Shown piece by piece: positions 1 to 8,736 of a stretch of 64,000 bases of DNA; position 1 is the first letter of the stretch, and the number at the start of each line of letters is the position of its first letter. The notes beneath the pieces are model-generated. The model was given only the letters and a program-made list of their open reading frames with translations. It had not been told where the DNA came from and did not search any database. Where the stretch lies: positions 207,809 to 271,808 of the forward strand of contig CAMWON010000001.1 of assembly GCA_947175875.1 (NCBI GenBank), read 5' to 3'. Position numbers and translations under genes: made by a program. The stretch comes from an uncultured Alphaproteobacteria bacterium. GTDB taxonomy: Bacteria > Pseudomonadota > Alphaproteobacteria > Rs-D84.

Positions 1-188
1 TGGATGCGAACGGCAATCCGATATTCATAGAAGAAATTGTCGTTGACCCCGTCACGGGCGCCCAGACCACGGTTCTTGTGCCGGAACTGGAAACGATACC
101 GGCCCATACCGAGCATATCAGCAATTCTTTGAAAGAAGCCACATGGCAGTCTTTCGGTCTGCACCTGGGTGTAAAATACGCGTTTTAG
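1..188 (+). CDS. C-terminal end of an outer-membrane beta-barrel protein (partial)
   Basis: An open frame enters from the left edge (first full codon at base 3) and ends at TAG 186-188, giving 61 residues. The last residues alternate polar and hydrophobic and end in phenylalanine (GVKYAF), the usual C-terminal signature of outer-membrane beta-barrels recognised by the BAM complex. Several other proteins in the window end the same way. The gene is transcribed toward the transglycosylase that follows 22 bp later, so the two may be co-transcribed. The N-terminus and true family are outside the window, so no specific function can be given. Confidence 0.7.
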   Translation, partial: DANGNPIFIEEIVVDPVTGAQTTVLVPELETIPAHTEHISNSLKEATWQSFGLHLGVKYAF

Positions 189-210
189 TTTTTAATCGGA
201 GGGATTTGGA

Positions 211-1263
211 ATGTTTTCCAAAAATATGTTGCGCATCGGCGCAGTGTTTCTAATGCTGTTTTCCGCCCCTGCGGCGCATGCCGACCGCGGTGCGTTCGAT
301 ATGGAGCGCTGGGATGAAATCATGGCGAATGTTCGCCGCCGCGCCGCGGCCCAGAATATATCGGACGCCACGATAAAGGCGACATTGCGCAATCCGGCGT
401 TTATCCCGTCCATCGTGCGCAGCGACAAGAATCAATCCGAATTTAAATTAACCCTGGACCAGTATCTGGCCCGCACGGTAAGCGCCGCGCGCATCGCGAA
501 TGGCAGGAAAATGCGCGCCAAATATCCGACAATGCTGTCGCGTGTGGAAAATCGCTTTGGCGTGCCGCCGCATGTTATTTTGGCGTTCTGGGGCCTGGAA
601 TCCAATTATGGCGAATACAAGGCCGCGCATAATTTAAGAGACGCGTTTTTAACGCTGATGTATGACGGGCGCCGTGAAACGTTCTTTGGGAACCAGTTGC
701 TGGCGCTGATGAAAATCGCCGATAACAACGGTCTGGACATAACCCAGATTCGCGGCAGCTGGGCCGGCGCCATGGGGCATTTTCAGTTTATTCCGACGAC
801 ATTGGCCGCATACGGTGTTGACGGCAACGGCGACGGTCATATCGATATAATCGGCAGTGTCGGCGACGCAATGTTCAGTGCCGGCAATTATTTAAGCAAG
901 CTGGGCTGGAACCAGAACGAACGGATTGTTCGCGCCGTTGTCGTCCCCGCGGATTTTGACGCATCGCTGTTAAAGGGCGATGTGAAAAAAGATTTGTCAC
1001 AGTGGTCGGCGATGGGCGTAATGCTGCCCGATGGCGGCGCATTGCCAAATTCTGCCATGGTTGCGGGGCTGGTTGCGGACACGGCGGAAATAGAGGCCGC
1101 AAATGCGCCCATTGAATCCGACATGGATACCGATGTTGCGCCGCGTCCGGTTATTCGTGCGTATTTAACTTATCCGAATTTTTACAGGATAAAAAAGTGG
1201 AACAACTCCAACTGGTATGCGATTGCCGTTGCGACGTTGGCCGATGAATTGAAACAGCCGTAA
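211..1263 (+). CDS. mltB: Lytic murein transglycosylase, MltB/SLT_2 family
   Basis: 350 residues, close to the size of MltB. An N-terminal hydrophobic stretch ending in APAAHA looks like a signal peptide, so the enzyme should act in the periplasm, cutting the MurNAc-GlcNAc bond of peptidoglycan to leave a 1,6-anhydro end. The family landmarks are present: FWGLESNYG around residue 130, with the presumed catalytic Glu130, followed by GSWAGAMGHFQF and the Asp/Asn-rich DGNGDGHID segment. A good ribosome-binding site (ggaggg) precedes ATG 211. Family membership is clear; the assignment to MltB rather than another SLT_2 paralogue is less certain. Confidence 0.9.
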   Translation: MFSKNMLRIGAVFLMLFSAPAAHADRGAFDMERWDEIMANVRRRAAAQNISDATIKATLRNPAFIPSIVRSDKNQSEFKLTLDQYLARTVSAARIANGRKMRAKYPTMLSRVENRFGVPPHVILAFWGLESNYGEYKAAHNLRDAFLTLMYDGRRETFFGNQLLALMKIADNNGLDITQIRGSWAGAMGHFQFIPTTLAAYGVDGNGDGHIDIIGSVGDAMFSAGNYLSKLGWNQNERIVRAVVVPADFDASLLKGDVKKDLSQWSAMGVMLPDGGALPNSAMVAGLVADTAEIEAANAPIESDMDTDVAPRPVIRAYLTYPNFYRIKKWNNSNWYAIAVATLADELKQP

Positions 1264-1344
1264 AATCGTTAAAAATAATAATAATTGCGAACAGTTTGAT
1301 TCTTTGATAATCTTCCCACATAGGAAATATATAAAGGATATATA

Positions 1345-2310
1345 ATGGCTATCAAGGTCCGTGACTATGAGGTTCGATTGGCGCGCAACAAAGAAGAGCG
1401 CCGCCAGGTTCGTGCCCTGCGATACGATGTTTTTATCGAGGAAGAGGGCGCCACCCCCAGCCCGGAGCAGCAGGCCCTGCGCGAGGAATGGGACGATTAC
1501 GACCGTTATGCGGATTATCTGATCGTATTGCATGCCGGCCGCGTTGTCGGTACGTACCGTATTATCAACCGCGCCGCGGCGGAAAAGATGGGCGGATTTT
1601 ACACGGAAACCGAATTTAATTTAACCAAGATAAAGCGTGCGCGCGGAAACATTGCGGAAATGTCGCGTGCATGCGTCGCCCGTGAATATCGTGAAAATGC
1701 GCTGGTTATGCGCATGCTGTGGGCGGGTCTGGGCGAATATATTGTAAAGCGCAAGATTGCGATTCTGTTCGGTGTGGCGTCATGGGTTGGAAAAAATCCG
1801 GTGGCGTCGGCCCAGGCGATATCATACCTGTACTATAATCATCTGGCGCCGTTGAACATGCGCCCGACGGTAATTACGGATAATTTTGCAGAGGGTGTAA
1901 ACCCAAAGCTGGCGCGTATGAATATTTTGCCTGAGGTGTTTGTTGACCGCGACATGGCGGTGCGTGAAATGACGCCGCTGATAAAGGGGTACCTGCGCTT
2001 GGGCGCGCGCTTTGGCCGCGGGGTGTTTATTGATGCGCCGTTTAACTCGTATGACGTGTTTGTGCTGTTAAAGACCAAGGATATCGAGCCTGCATATCAA
2101 AAGCATTTCCTGGGCAAGGAAAACGCCTTGGCCGGAATGGAAGACCCGGATGCCGGCGGCACAATGCGCACAATTGGCAAAATCGTTTCTTTCCCGGTAA
2201 CGGGCCCGTTAAAGGTAATGGGGGCGTTTATTGAATTCCTGTTGCGCGAAGATGCGGCCGACGCCGAATATCGTGACGATTCCAAAGACGAAACGGATAC
2301 GGAGAATTAA
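1345..2310 (+). CDS. olsB: GNAT-fold N-acyltransferase, ornithine-lipid OlsB-like
   Basis: 321 residues. The N-terminal half has the pattern of the OlsB family (L-ornithine N(alpha)-acyltransferase): an early VRALRYDVFIEE segment, then GTYRIINR and a block around AEMSRACV. OlsB moves a 3-hydroxyacyl chain from acyl-ACP to ornithine, giving lyso-ornithine lipid. A PlsC-type acyltransferase begins one base after this stop, which fits an olsB-olsA pair. The protein is longer than typical OlsB, with an acidic C-terminal tail. Related GNAT-like hemolysin proteins share the same fold, so the acceptor is inferred mainly from the neighbour. Confidence 0.72.
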   Translation: MAIKVRDYEVRLARNKEERRQVRALRYDVFIEEEGATPSPEQQALREEWDDYDRYADYLIVLHAGRVVGTYRIINRAAAEKMGGFYTETEFNLTKIKRARGNIAEMSRACVAREYRENALVMRMLWAGLGEYIVKRKIAILFGVASWVGKNPVASAQAISYLYYNHLAPLNMRPTVITDNFAEGVNPKLARMNILPEVFVDRDMAVREMTPLIKGYLRLGARFGRGVFIDAPFNSYDVFVLLKTKDIEPAYQKHFLGKENALAGMEDPDAGGTMRTIGKIVSFPVTGPLKVMGAFIEFLLREDAADAEYRDDSKDETDTEN

Positions 2311-2311
2311 C

Positions 2312-3142
2312 ATGGCCCGCGTGCGCAGACAAAACATATTCAACACAACGTTTGCTGCGATAAAGTTCGGCCTGTTCTGGATTTTGGTATTTTGCCAGCT
2401 GCCGATAATAATATTGTTGCCGCGCGGTCGCGCAAGCGTTGGGTACATGCGTGTGTTTATGTGGTTTTTGTTGAAAACCGCCGGCATTCGCATGCGGGTG
2501 CGTGGGCATCTGGTCGCTAGTCGTCCTTTGCTTGTTATTACCAACCATATTTCAATATTTGAAATCGCCACATTTCCCGTCGCATTCGGCGGCAGCTTTG
2601 TTGCCAAAAAAGAATTGGAATCATGGCCGGTTGTTGGATGGGTTGCAAAAAAGTTCGGCGTGATATTTGTCGACCGTCGTCCATCGCACGCGGCCGAGGC
2701 TTTGGCCGTGGTTCAGCGTACGGTGCAAAGCGTTCCGTATCCCATGTTTTTGTTCCCGGAGGGCACGACGACAAACGGCGCATATGTAAAGGCGTTTAAA
2801 AGCACCTTGTTTAATTTTGTTGAAAATTCCAACGTCGTGGTGCAACCCATGGTAACCGTGTATCGTCATCTGGACGGTACGCCGATATCGGACACGGATA
2901 TGGCGACGCATTATGCGTACTTTGATAATAAAAAGATGGACCAGGGCCCGCTGGCGCCGCGCGAACGCAGTGCATTCGCACAGCTGTTTCATATAATGGT
3001 TATCGGCGGTTTCCGCGTTGATATTACCATTTTGCCGCCGCCGCCTTTGGCGGGTATGGACAGAAAACAGATTGCGGCGACGCTGCAGAAACAAGTTTCA
3101 GATGAATATATGCAATTAAAAGATAAAGAGATAAAAAAATGA
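2312..3142 (+). CDS. 1-acyl-glycerol-phosphate / lyso-ornithine-lipid acyltransferase (PlsC/OlsA-like)
   Basis: 276 residues from ATG 2312, chosen because ggagaa lies just upstream; the frame stays open further 5', but that part lies inside olsB. A hydrophobic helix near residues 15-40 is followed by the PlsC catalytic HX4(D/E) motif (NHISIFE) and the FPEGTTT motif that binds the acyl acceptor. The protein should work at the inner membrane, adding a second acyl chain to lysophosphatidate or, given the OlsB-like gene immediately upstream, to lyso-ornithine lipid. Its stop overlaps the proS start by four bases (ATGA), which implies translational coupling. Confidence 0.82.
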   Translation: MARVRRQNIFNTTFAAIKFGLFWILVFCQLPIIILLPRGRASVGYMRVFMWFLLKTAGIRMRVRGHLVASRPLLVITNHISIFEIATFPVAFGGSFVAKKELESWPVVGWVAKKFGVIFVDRRPSHAAEALAVVQRTVQSVPYPMFLFPEGTTTNGAYVKAFKSTLFNFVENSNVVVQPMVTVYRHLDGTPISDTDMATHYAYFDNKKMDQGPLAPRERSAFAQLFHIMVIGGFRVDITILPPPPLAGMDRKQIAATLQKQVSDEYMQLKDKEIKK

Positions 3143-4575
3143 AAACTGCAATAACACCCACGCGCGCTGAGAATTTCAGCGAATGGTACCAGAATTTAAT
3201 AACTGCGGCCGATTTGGCGGAAAACGCCCCGGTTCGCGGTTGCATGACGGTAAAGCCGTACGGCTGGGCGATATGGGAATTGATGCGGGACGAAATGGAC
3301 CGTCGCATAAAGGCCCAGGGTGTTCTAAATGCGAATTTTCCGTTGTTAATACCGATTGATTTCTTTAACAAAGAGGCCGAGCATGTCGCCGGCTTTGCCA
3401 AAGAGGCGGCGGTTGTCACACACTATCGCTTAAAGATGATTGACGGCACGTTACAGCCCGACCCGGAATCAAAATTGACCGAGCCGTACATAATCCGCCC
3501 GACATCCGAAACAATTATCGGCGAGGCCATGTCCCGTTGGGTTCAGTCGTATCGCGACCTGCCGATGAAATTGAACCAGTGGGTAAACGTAATGCGCTGG
3601 GAAATGCGTCCGCGCATGTTCCTGCGTACGTCCGAATTTAACTGGCAGGAAGGCCACAACGTATTCGCCACGCACGAAGAGGCGAACGCCGACGCGCGAA
3701 AAATGCACAAATTATACGGCGACTATATGCGTGACGTTCTGGCGATTCCGGCCATCATGGGCGAAAAAACGCCAGAGGAAAGATTCGCCGGCGCCGACCA
3801 CACATACACGACCGAGCAGATTATGCAGGACGGCAAGGCGCTGCAGGCCGGCACATCCCATGATTTGGGCCAGCATTTCTCGAAATCGTTTGGTATAAAA
3901 TATCTGGGGACAGACGGCGCTCTGCATCATGCATGGACGACATCCTGGGGCACGTCCACACGTATGATGGGGGGGCTGTTCATGACGCACAGTGATGACG
4001 ACGGCTTGGTCCTGCCGCCGGCGGTCGCCCCGTACCAGGTTGTGATTATCCCGTTGGTTCGCGACGGCAATGACGACGAATTAAACGCGTATTCTGAAAA
4101 AATCGGCGCCGATTTGCGCGCCCGCGGCATCCGCGTTTTGGTCGATACGTCCGATATGCGCGGTCCGGACAAAATGTGGAAATGGATTAAGCGCGGCGTT
4201 CCGTTGCGCGTGGAAATAGGCGGCCGTGAAATGGCGGCTGGCCAGATAACGGTCACGCGACGTGACCTGGGCAAGGCGTCAAAGCAAACGATTGCGGCCG
4301 ATGAATTTGTGGGCGCCGCATCCGACATGCTGCGTGCGATGCATGACGACATGTATAACGCCGCCGCGGCGCGCAATGCAAAAATGATAAAGAATGTCGA
4401 TTCTTTGGACGCGTTGACGGCGGCGTTGGCGGCGGGCGAAATCGGCTTCTTCCGCTTGAAGTATGATTTGACACTGGATACAGCATTTGATGCGATTATG
4501 GAAACGTACAAGGTGTCGCGCCGTTGTCTGGACGATGCAGACCCGACGTATGTGTTTGTTGCAAAATCGTACTAA
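3139..4575 (+). CDS. proS: Prolyl-tRNA synthetase, archaeal/eukaryotic-type
   Basis: 478 residues. The class II aminoacyl-tRNA synthetase motifs are of the archaeal/eukaryote-like ProRS type: an early PVRGCMTVKPYGW block, motif 2 as RTSEFNWQEGH, and a protein that ends in tyrosine (AKSY), a hallmark of this subclass. There is no bacterial editing (INS) domain. Most alphaproteobacteria carry a bacterial-type ProRS, so this version suggests an old transfer or lineage-specific replacement. The start overlaps the acyltransferase stop (ATGA), and a bidirectional terminator follows. Charging tRNA-Pro is the secure function. Confidence 0.93.
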   Translation: MKTAITPTRAENFSEWYQNLITAADLAENAPVRGCMTVKPYGWAIWELMRDEMDRRIKAQGVLNANFPLLIPIDFFNKEAEHVAGFAKEAAVVTHYRLKMIDGTLQPDPESKLTEPYIIRPTSETIIGEAMSRWVQSYRDLPMKLNQWVNVMRWEMRPRMFLRTSEFNWQEGHNVFATHEEANADARKMHKLYGDYMRDVLAIPAIMGEKTPEERFAGADHTYTTEQIMQDGKALQAGTSHDLGQHFSKSFGIKYLGTDGALHHAWTTSWGTSTRMMGGLFMTHSDDDGLVLPPAVAPYQVVIIPLVRDGNDDELNAYSEKIGADLRARGIRVLVDTSDMRGPDKMWKWIKRGVPLRVEIGGREMAAGQITVTRRDLGKASKQTIAADEFVGAASDMLRAMHDDMYNAAAARNAKMIKNVDSLDALTAALAAGEIGFFRLKYDLTLDTAFDAIMETYKVSRRCLDDADPTYVFVAKSY

Positions 4576-4581
4576 AATAAA

Positions 4582-4605
4582 ATCGCCCGTTTGGGCGATT
4601 TTTTA
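4582..4605. terminator. Bidirectional intrinsic terminator between proS and the convergent gene
   Basis: ATCGCCC / GGGCGAT stem (7 bp) with a four-base loop, flanked by A-rich sequence on the left and a T-run on the right. It can stop transcription from both sides. Confidence 0.85.
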
Positions 4606-5985
4606 ATACCGGTCGTATATTACGGGCGTCTTGTTTATCGTGTAAATGCGGCCGTCATTCTCGCGGTTATAATATATGTATATGACGTTTGATATCTGGT
4701 CGTGAATCCACGGATTGGCGCTGCCGATAACCTGGCGCTGGGTGTTGTGGGGGAATATGCGGTGGAACGTATTGTCGAACACGCGCGTATATGCGTCGTC
4801 AAAAGACGCGCTGGTTACCATGTTCATTATGATGATTCCGTTCGGCGCCACGCGGGATTTTATGCGCGCCATGAATTCCGCCGTAATTAAATTTTCCGGA
4901 ATCTGATACGAATTTGAATACACGTCCAAAATGATTAAATCATATTCCGCATCCGTGTTTTTCAAATACTGGCTGGCGTCGCGAACAATAAAGCGTTTGT
5001 TCGGCGTTAACTCCTGCTTTAAAAATTCTTTTTCCGAAATGTCTTTCAGCGTCCCCTCGATATCGACAAAAGTGTAATAATTAAATGTATCTTTCAGTCC
5101 CGCCGTAAATCCGCCGGCCCCCAGAACCAGAATATTGCGGCGCCGATCGCGCGGCATGTTATAAATGAAATTGTCGTTGATATAGTTTATGTAATCCGCG
5201 CCCAGCTGCTGCTGCGGATAATACACCGACATCGGCAGGCCGTTCATATACAGAATTTTAACCGAACCTCCGTCCATCACGGAAATGGTGGAATTCGCAT
5301 TGTTGACCAGAATTCCGAAATGTTTGCGCTGTACCGCGTCGCTGTTTATCATCACGGCCGCGCCGAATATTGCCGCCGCCGCAACCCATATCCACCAGCG
5401 CCGCCGACATATCAGCGCGCCGCCCAGCCCCAGCGTCACCACCATCATAACCGTGTGATTCACACCGATAAACGGCATCAGCAGCAGTGTCGTCGCAATA
5501 GACGCCATGACGGAGCCGATTGTATCCCACGCCATGATATTCCCGGCATAGTTCGTATTATATTTATGCAGTATTCGCGACAGCAGGGTCGTGTTGTATC
5601 CGAACAGGAACGGCCCCACGGATAACATTGCGATTGAGAAGATGAATGTTTGAACAACACCCGCGCGAACACCCGCCGCATACATCCATTCAAAATATTT
5701 TGATACCAGCGGGAAAGAGCCTGCCAGTATCGCCATCAATGCAATCGCTAAAAAACTCAGCGCCAATATTCTGCGCGCCCGCGCCGCGCCGATGTTTCCG
5801 CGCGTGCCTAAAAAATATCCCAAAGACATGAACCCCATAAAGCAGCCCATGATAATACTGGTAATTACGGCGGCGCTGCCGACAAAGAAAGACAGTTGCC
5901 GCATCACGACCAGTTCCAACGACATGCTGACAAATCCGTTAAGAAATATTAAAAACACCAGCCACAGACGCAGTTTTTTTGTCAT
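4603..5985 (-). CDS. Membrane protein with spermidine-synthase-like C-terminal domain
   Basis: 460 residues from ATG 5985, chosen because agggagg lies upstream; the open frame extends further but without a ribosome-binding site. The N-terminal ~235 residues form several membrane helices. The C-terminal ~220 residues follow the spermidine-synthase Rossmann layout: a nucleotide-binding loop VLGAGGF, an acidic VDIEG strand, DA followed by YL, and a YDLIILDVYS segment. Proteins joining polytopic membrane helices to this domain are known but few have a proven substrate. Polyamine synthesis cannot be asserted because the usual DSSDP-like stretch is altered. The gene converges on proS. Confidence 0.7.
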   Translation of the reverse strand: MTKKLRLWLVFLIFLNGFVSMSLELVVMRQLSFFVGSAAVITSIIMGCFMGFMSLGYFLGTRGNIGAARARRILALSFLAIALMAILAGSFPLVSKYFEWMYAAGVRAGVVQTFIFSIAMLSVGPFLFGYNTTLLSRILHKYNTNYAGNIMAWDTIGSVMASIATTLLLMPFIGVNHTVMMVVTLGLGGALICRRRWWIWVAAAAIFGAAVMINSDAVQRKHFGILVNNANSTISVMDGGSVKILYMNGLPMSVYYPQQQLGADYINYINDNFIYNMPRDRRRNILVLGAGGFTAGLKDTFNYYTFVDIEGTLKDISEKEFLKQELTPNKRFIVRDASQYLKNTDAEYDLIILDVYSNSYQIPENLITAEFMARIKSRVAPNGIIIMNMVTSASFDDAYTRVFDNTFHRIFPHNTQRQVIGSANPWIHDQISNVIYIYYNRENDGRIYTINKTPVIYDRY

Positions 5986-6047
5986 TTGCGTTTCCTCCCT
6001 TGCGGGGAAAATCTTAGCTGAAAAAGTATGCCATCGCAATGCAAATT

Positions 6048-6347
6048 TTAGTGCGCGTTCAGCAGTCGTACGTCGGCGAATTCCGGGTGGCGACTGAACA
6101 TTGCGGCCGCAAACGGGCACAGTGCGATGACCTTGCGCTTTTGCGTTCGTGCCATATCAACCACCGCCGCGACCAGCCCCAGGCCGACGTGCGCGCCGCG
6201 GTATTCTGCGGCAACCTCCGTGTGATCTATTATCATTTTGTCGCCGCCGGTCGGCACAAAGGTGATTTCTCCGACGGCGTGCCCGTCACAGTGCGCATAA
6301 AAGCCCTGGCCGTCGTCAAACAAAATATATTTCACATCGTATGCCAT
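6048..6347 (-). CDS. Small GNAT N-acetyltransferase (YjdJ/NATD1-like)
   Basis: 99 residues. The short GNAT layout is visible: GEITFVP strand, the IIDHTEV strand, then AEYRGAHVGLGLVAAVVD matching the acetyl-CoA pyrophosphate-binding loop (R/Q-x-x-G-x-G/A) and a C-terminal IALCPFAAAMF strand-helix. Proteins of this size and order belong to the GCN5-related N-acetyltransferase-like family. The substrate is unknown. A gagg ribosome-binding site precedes ATG 6347. It lies between LDH and the membrane protein on the same strand, without overlap. Confidence 0.8.
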   Translation of the reverse strand: MAYDVKYILFDDGQGFYAHCDGHAVGEITFVPTGGDKMIIDHTEVAAEYRGAHVGLGLVAAVVDMARTQKRKVIALCPFAAAMFSRHPEFADVRLLNAH

Positions 6348-6428
6348 GTCGCCCTCGTTGGATATAAAAATTATAGCCGGACGATTGCCGCCCGGCCATA
6401 GGGTTGTTATCCCGTGAATATTGCGATA

Positions 6429-7358
6429 TTAAATCGCATCATAATTTGCGCGGATTATTTTTCCTGATTTGCGCAGGGCGGTCGCCTCTGTCGCCGACAG
6501 TTTCGGGTGCAGGCTGGCCACGACGCCGTCTGCGCCGACGATGCGCGGCAACGACATCGCCAGCTTTTCGCGGCCCGTTCCGTCAACCGTGCTGACTGTC
6601 AATATGCGTCTTTCGTCGTTTACGATACCGCGCAGCAAATCGGCCACCGCGGCGCCGATGCCGTCCCATGTCGCGCCGCGTCCGCGGATAATTTCATATG
6701 CCGCATTGTGTACGCGGTATTCGATTGTCTGGCGTGCGGCGGCGGTAATCGGATTTTTTGTCTGTCGGCAAAATTCTTCCAGCGGCAGTCCGCCAACACT
6801 GGCCGCGGCCCATGCGACAACGCTGCTGTCGCCGTGTTCGCCCAGAACGTATGCGTGAACGGCGCGCGTCGATACCCCCAGCGTCCGCCCCAGTATCGTG
6901 CGCAGGCGCGCCGTGTCCAGCATTGTTCCCGTTCCGATTACACGCGACGCCGGCAATTTGGATAATTTCTGGGCCAGCATCACCATCACGTCCAGCGGAT
7001 TTGTAACGATTATAAGTTTTACGCGTTTTGCGTCAACGTTCGCCATGACCCGCGGGATGATGTCGGATACAACCGCGACGTTTTTTTGCAACAGGTCCGT
7101 GCGCGTCTCGCCCGGTTTTTGATTTGCGCCCGCCGCGATTATGACAATGTCGGACCCGCGCATTGCGCGATAGTTGCTCGCGGCGCTGATTTTTATGTCG
7201 TATGAAAACGCCGCCGCATGCCCCAGGTCTTCGGCCGCCGCGCGTGCGCGCAGACCGTCGCGGTCAAATAGCACCATCTCGTGTGCCAGACCTGTTCCCG
7301 CCACCGCCGTGGCAACCGCTGCGCCGACGGCGCCGATTCCTATAATGGATATCTTCAT
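6429..7358 (-). CDS. ldh: L-lactate dehydrogenase
   Basis: 309 residues. The N-terminal Rossmann motif GIGAVG binds NAD. The substrate-specificity loop reads GANQKPGETR, with Gln at the position that is Gln in lactate and Arg in malate dehydrogenases. The catalytic pair is present: Asp in the LDTARLR segment and His in LGEHGDS. The enzyme should interconvert pyruvate and L-lactate in the cytoplasm and recycle NADH during fermentation. The start is well set, with aagagag just upstream of ATG 7358. A terminator separates it from sodB. Confidence 0.92.
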   Translation of the reverse strand: MKISIIGIGAVGAAVATAVAGTGLAHEMVLFDRDGLRARAAAEDLGHAAAFSYDIKISAASNYRAMRGSDIVIIAAGANQKPGETRTDLLQKNVAVVSDIIPRVMANVDAKRVKLIIVTNPLDVMVMLAQKLSKLPASRVIGTGTMLDTARLRTILGRTLGVSTRAVHAYVLGEHGDSSVVAWAAASVGGLPLEEFCRQTKNPITAAARQTIEYRVHNAAYEIIRGRGATWDGIGAAVADLLRGIVNDERRILTVSTVDGTGREKLAMSLPRIVGADGVVASLHPKLSATEATALRKSGKIIRANYDAI

Positions 7359-7400
7359 CTCTCTTCCTCTTTTTTATCTCATGGTATATTATAACAGAAA

Positions 7401-7425
7401 AAACGGGGCGCACCCCGTTTTTTTA
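7401..7425. terminator. Intrinsic terminator between sodB and ldh
   Basis: AAACGGGG / CCCCGTTT stem (8 bp) with a four-base loop, A-run on one side and T-run on the other. It ends sodB transcription (minus strand) and could also work on the plus strand. Confidence 0.8.
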
Positions 7426-8007
7426 TAATGTCATGTTTTCCGAAACAAAATCCCAGTTCGCCAGGTTATCCCAAATCGCGTCTATGAAATCCGCACGTCG
7501 GTTCTGGTAATCCAGATAGTACGCATGCTCCCATACGTCGATTGTGAACAGCGGGGTCAGGCCGTGCGCAATCGGGGTGTCTGCGTTTGCGGTCGTGATG
7601 ATTTTGTATTCCGTGCCGTCGCGTACAATCCATGCCCATCCGCTGCCGAACACCGACAGTGCGGCCGTACGGAACTTATCGCGCAGGGCGTCCGCGCCGC
7701 CGAATGCGTCGGCCAGTTTTTTGGGCACGCTCATCTTTACATCGGTCGGTTTCAGACAGTTGAAAAAGAAGTTGTGGTTATACACCTGGGCGGCGTTGTT
7801 AAATATTTTTTGGTCGTTGTTTACGGATGTGCGCACGATTCTGGTCAGCGGCATGTCCTCGTACGCGGTGCCGGCAATCAAATCGTTCAGGTTTTTTATG
7901 TACGTTGCTACATGCTTGCCGTGATGATACGCCAGTGTTTCCGCGCTGATATGCGGCGCCAGTGCGTCCGATGCATACGGCAGGGGGAACTGTGACAATG
8001 AAAACAT
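7423..8007 (-). CDS. sodB: Superoxide dismutase, Fe/Mn family (Fe-type-like)
   Basis: 194 residues, the usual size. Metal ligands are visible in order: His in the N-terminal region before the HHGKH segment, His in QVYNHNFFF, and the Asp and His of the DVWEHAYYLDYQNRR signature. The lack of a signal peptide places it in the cytoplasm, turning superoxide into hydrogen peroxide and oxygen. Fe rather than Mn is suggested by the overall pattern but cannot be proven from sequence. A ribosome-binding site (aaggag) precedes ATG 8007. Confidence 0.92.
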   Translation of the reverse strand: MFSLSQFPLPYASDALAPHISAETLAYHHGKHVATYIKNLNDLIAGTAYEDMPLTRIVRTSVNNDQKIFNNAAQVYNHNFFFNCLKPTDVKMSVPKKLADAFGGADALRDKFRTAALSVFGSGWAWIVRDGTEYKIITTANADTPIAHGLTPLFTIDVWEHAYYLDYQNRRADFIDAIWDNLANWDFVSENMTL

Positions 8008-8144
8008 ATTGGCTCTCCTTTTTTCTATATTTTGCGTCCACGGCCGTCATAACACAACAGGAATTTTTTAAGACTTTCGTAACAAAAAGGTCTTGCGCCG
8101 CATGTCGCCGGTTTTTATAATCAGAACATCGCAAAGGAGAAAAT

Positions 8145-8714
8145 ATGAAAAAATTATCTATTGTATCGGCCGCAATGGGCCTGGCATTCATCGGTTCTGC
8201 ATCGGCTGCGGATATCACGCTTTATTATTCGCCGACATGCCCGCATTGCCACCATGCACGTGATTTCATCAACAATACGTTGATTTATGAATATCCGACC
8301 ATCAAAGTGGTCGAGGTCAATGTTATGGACCAGGCAAATCTGGACAAGTTTCAGCAGACTTTGGAAAAGTGCAAATTTGAATCCGGCGGCGTTCCTGTAA
8401 TTGTCATCGGTGACAAGTGCGAACAGGGCTATGCCGACTTTATGCAGGACACATTGCGCCAGCATGTAGAGGCGGACATGTCGGACGCGGACAAGAAAAC
8501 CGCGGCTGAAAACAAAGCCGAAATGGAAAAAGACGCCGAGGGTTTTAAGGCCGCCAACGCGGACCGCGCGAATGCTGTATCTGAATATAATGCCGCCGAA
8601 GCTGCGGCCGCTGCGGAAAAGGGCGGTAATTCCACGATTTTGTTCTGGGGCTTGCTGGTTGTGTTGGTCGCGGGCTTGGGCTTTGTCTTGGTCAAAAAGG
8701 GCAAGCGCAATTAA
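8145..8714 (+). CDS. Membrane-anchored periplasmic thioredoxin/glutaredoxin-like protein with CPHC motif
   Basis: 189 residues. A signal peptide (cleavage near ASA-A, residue ~22) leads into a short glutaredoxin-like domain with YYSPTCPHCHHARDF; CPHC is the active-site dipeptide type also found in DsbA. A cis-proline-like GGVPVIV loop follows. An Ala/Glu-rich linker ends in a single transmembrane helix with a basic tail, so the redox domain should face the periplasm and be tethered to the inner membrane. Probably a thiol oxidoreductase. Good ribosome-binding site (aaggag). cvpA follows 22 bp later, probably in the same operon. Confidence 0.75.
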   Translation: MKKLSIVSAAMGLAFIGSASAADITLYYSPTCPHCHHARDFINNTLIYEYPTIKVVEVNVMDQANLDKFQQTLEKCKFESGGVPVIVIGDKCEQGYADFMQDTLRQHVEADMSDADKKTAAENKAEMEKDAEGFKAANADRANAVSEYNAAEAAAAAEKGGNSTILFWGLLVVLVAGLGFVLVKKGKRN

Positions 8715-8736
8715 GACCATAACGACGGTGTAGGAA

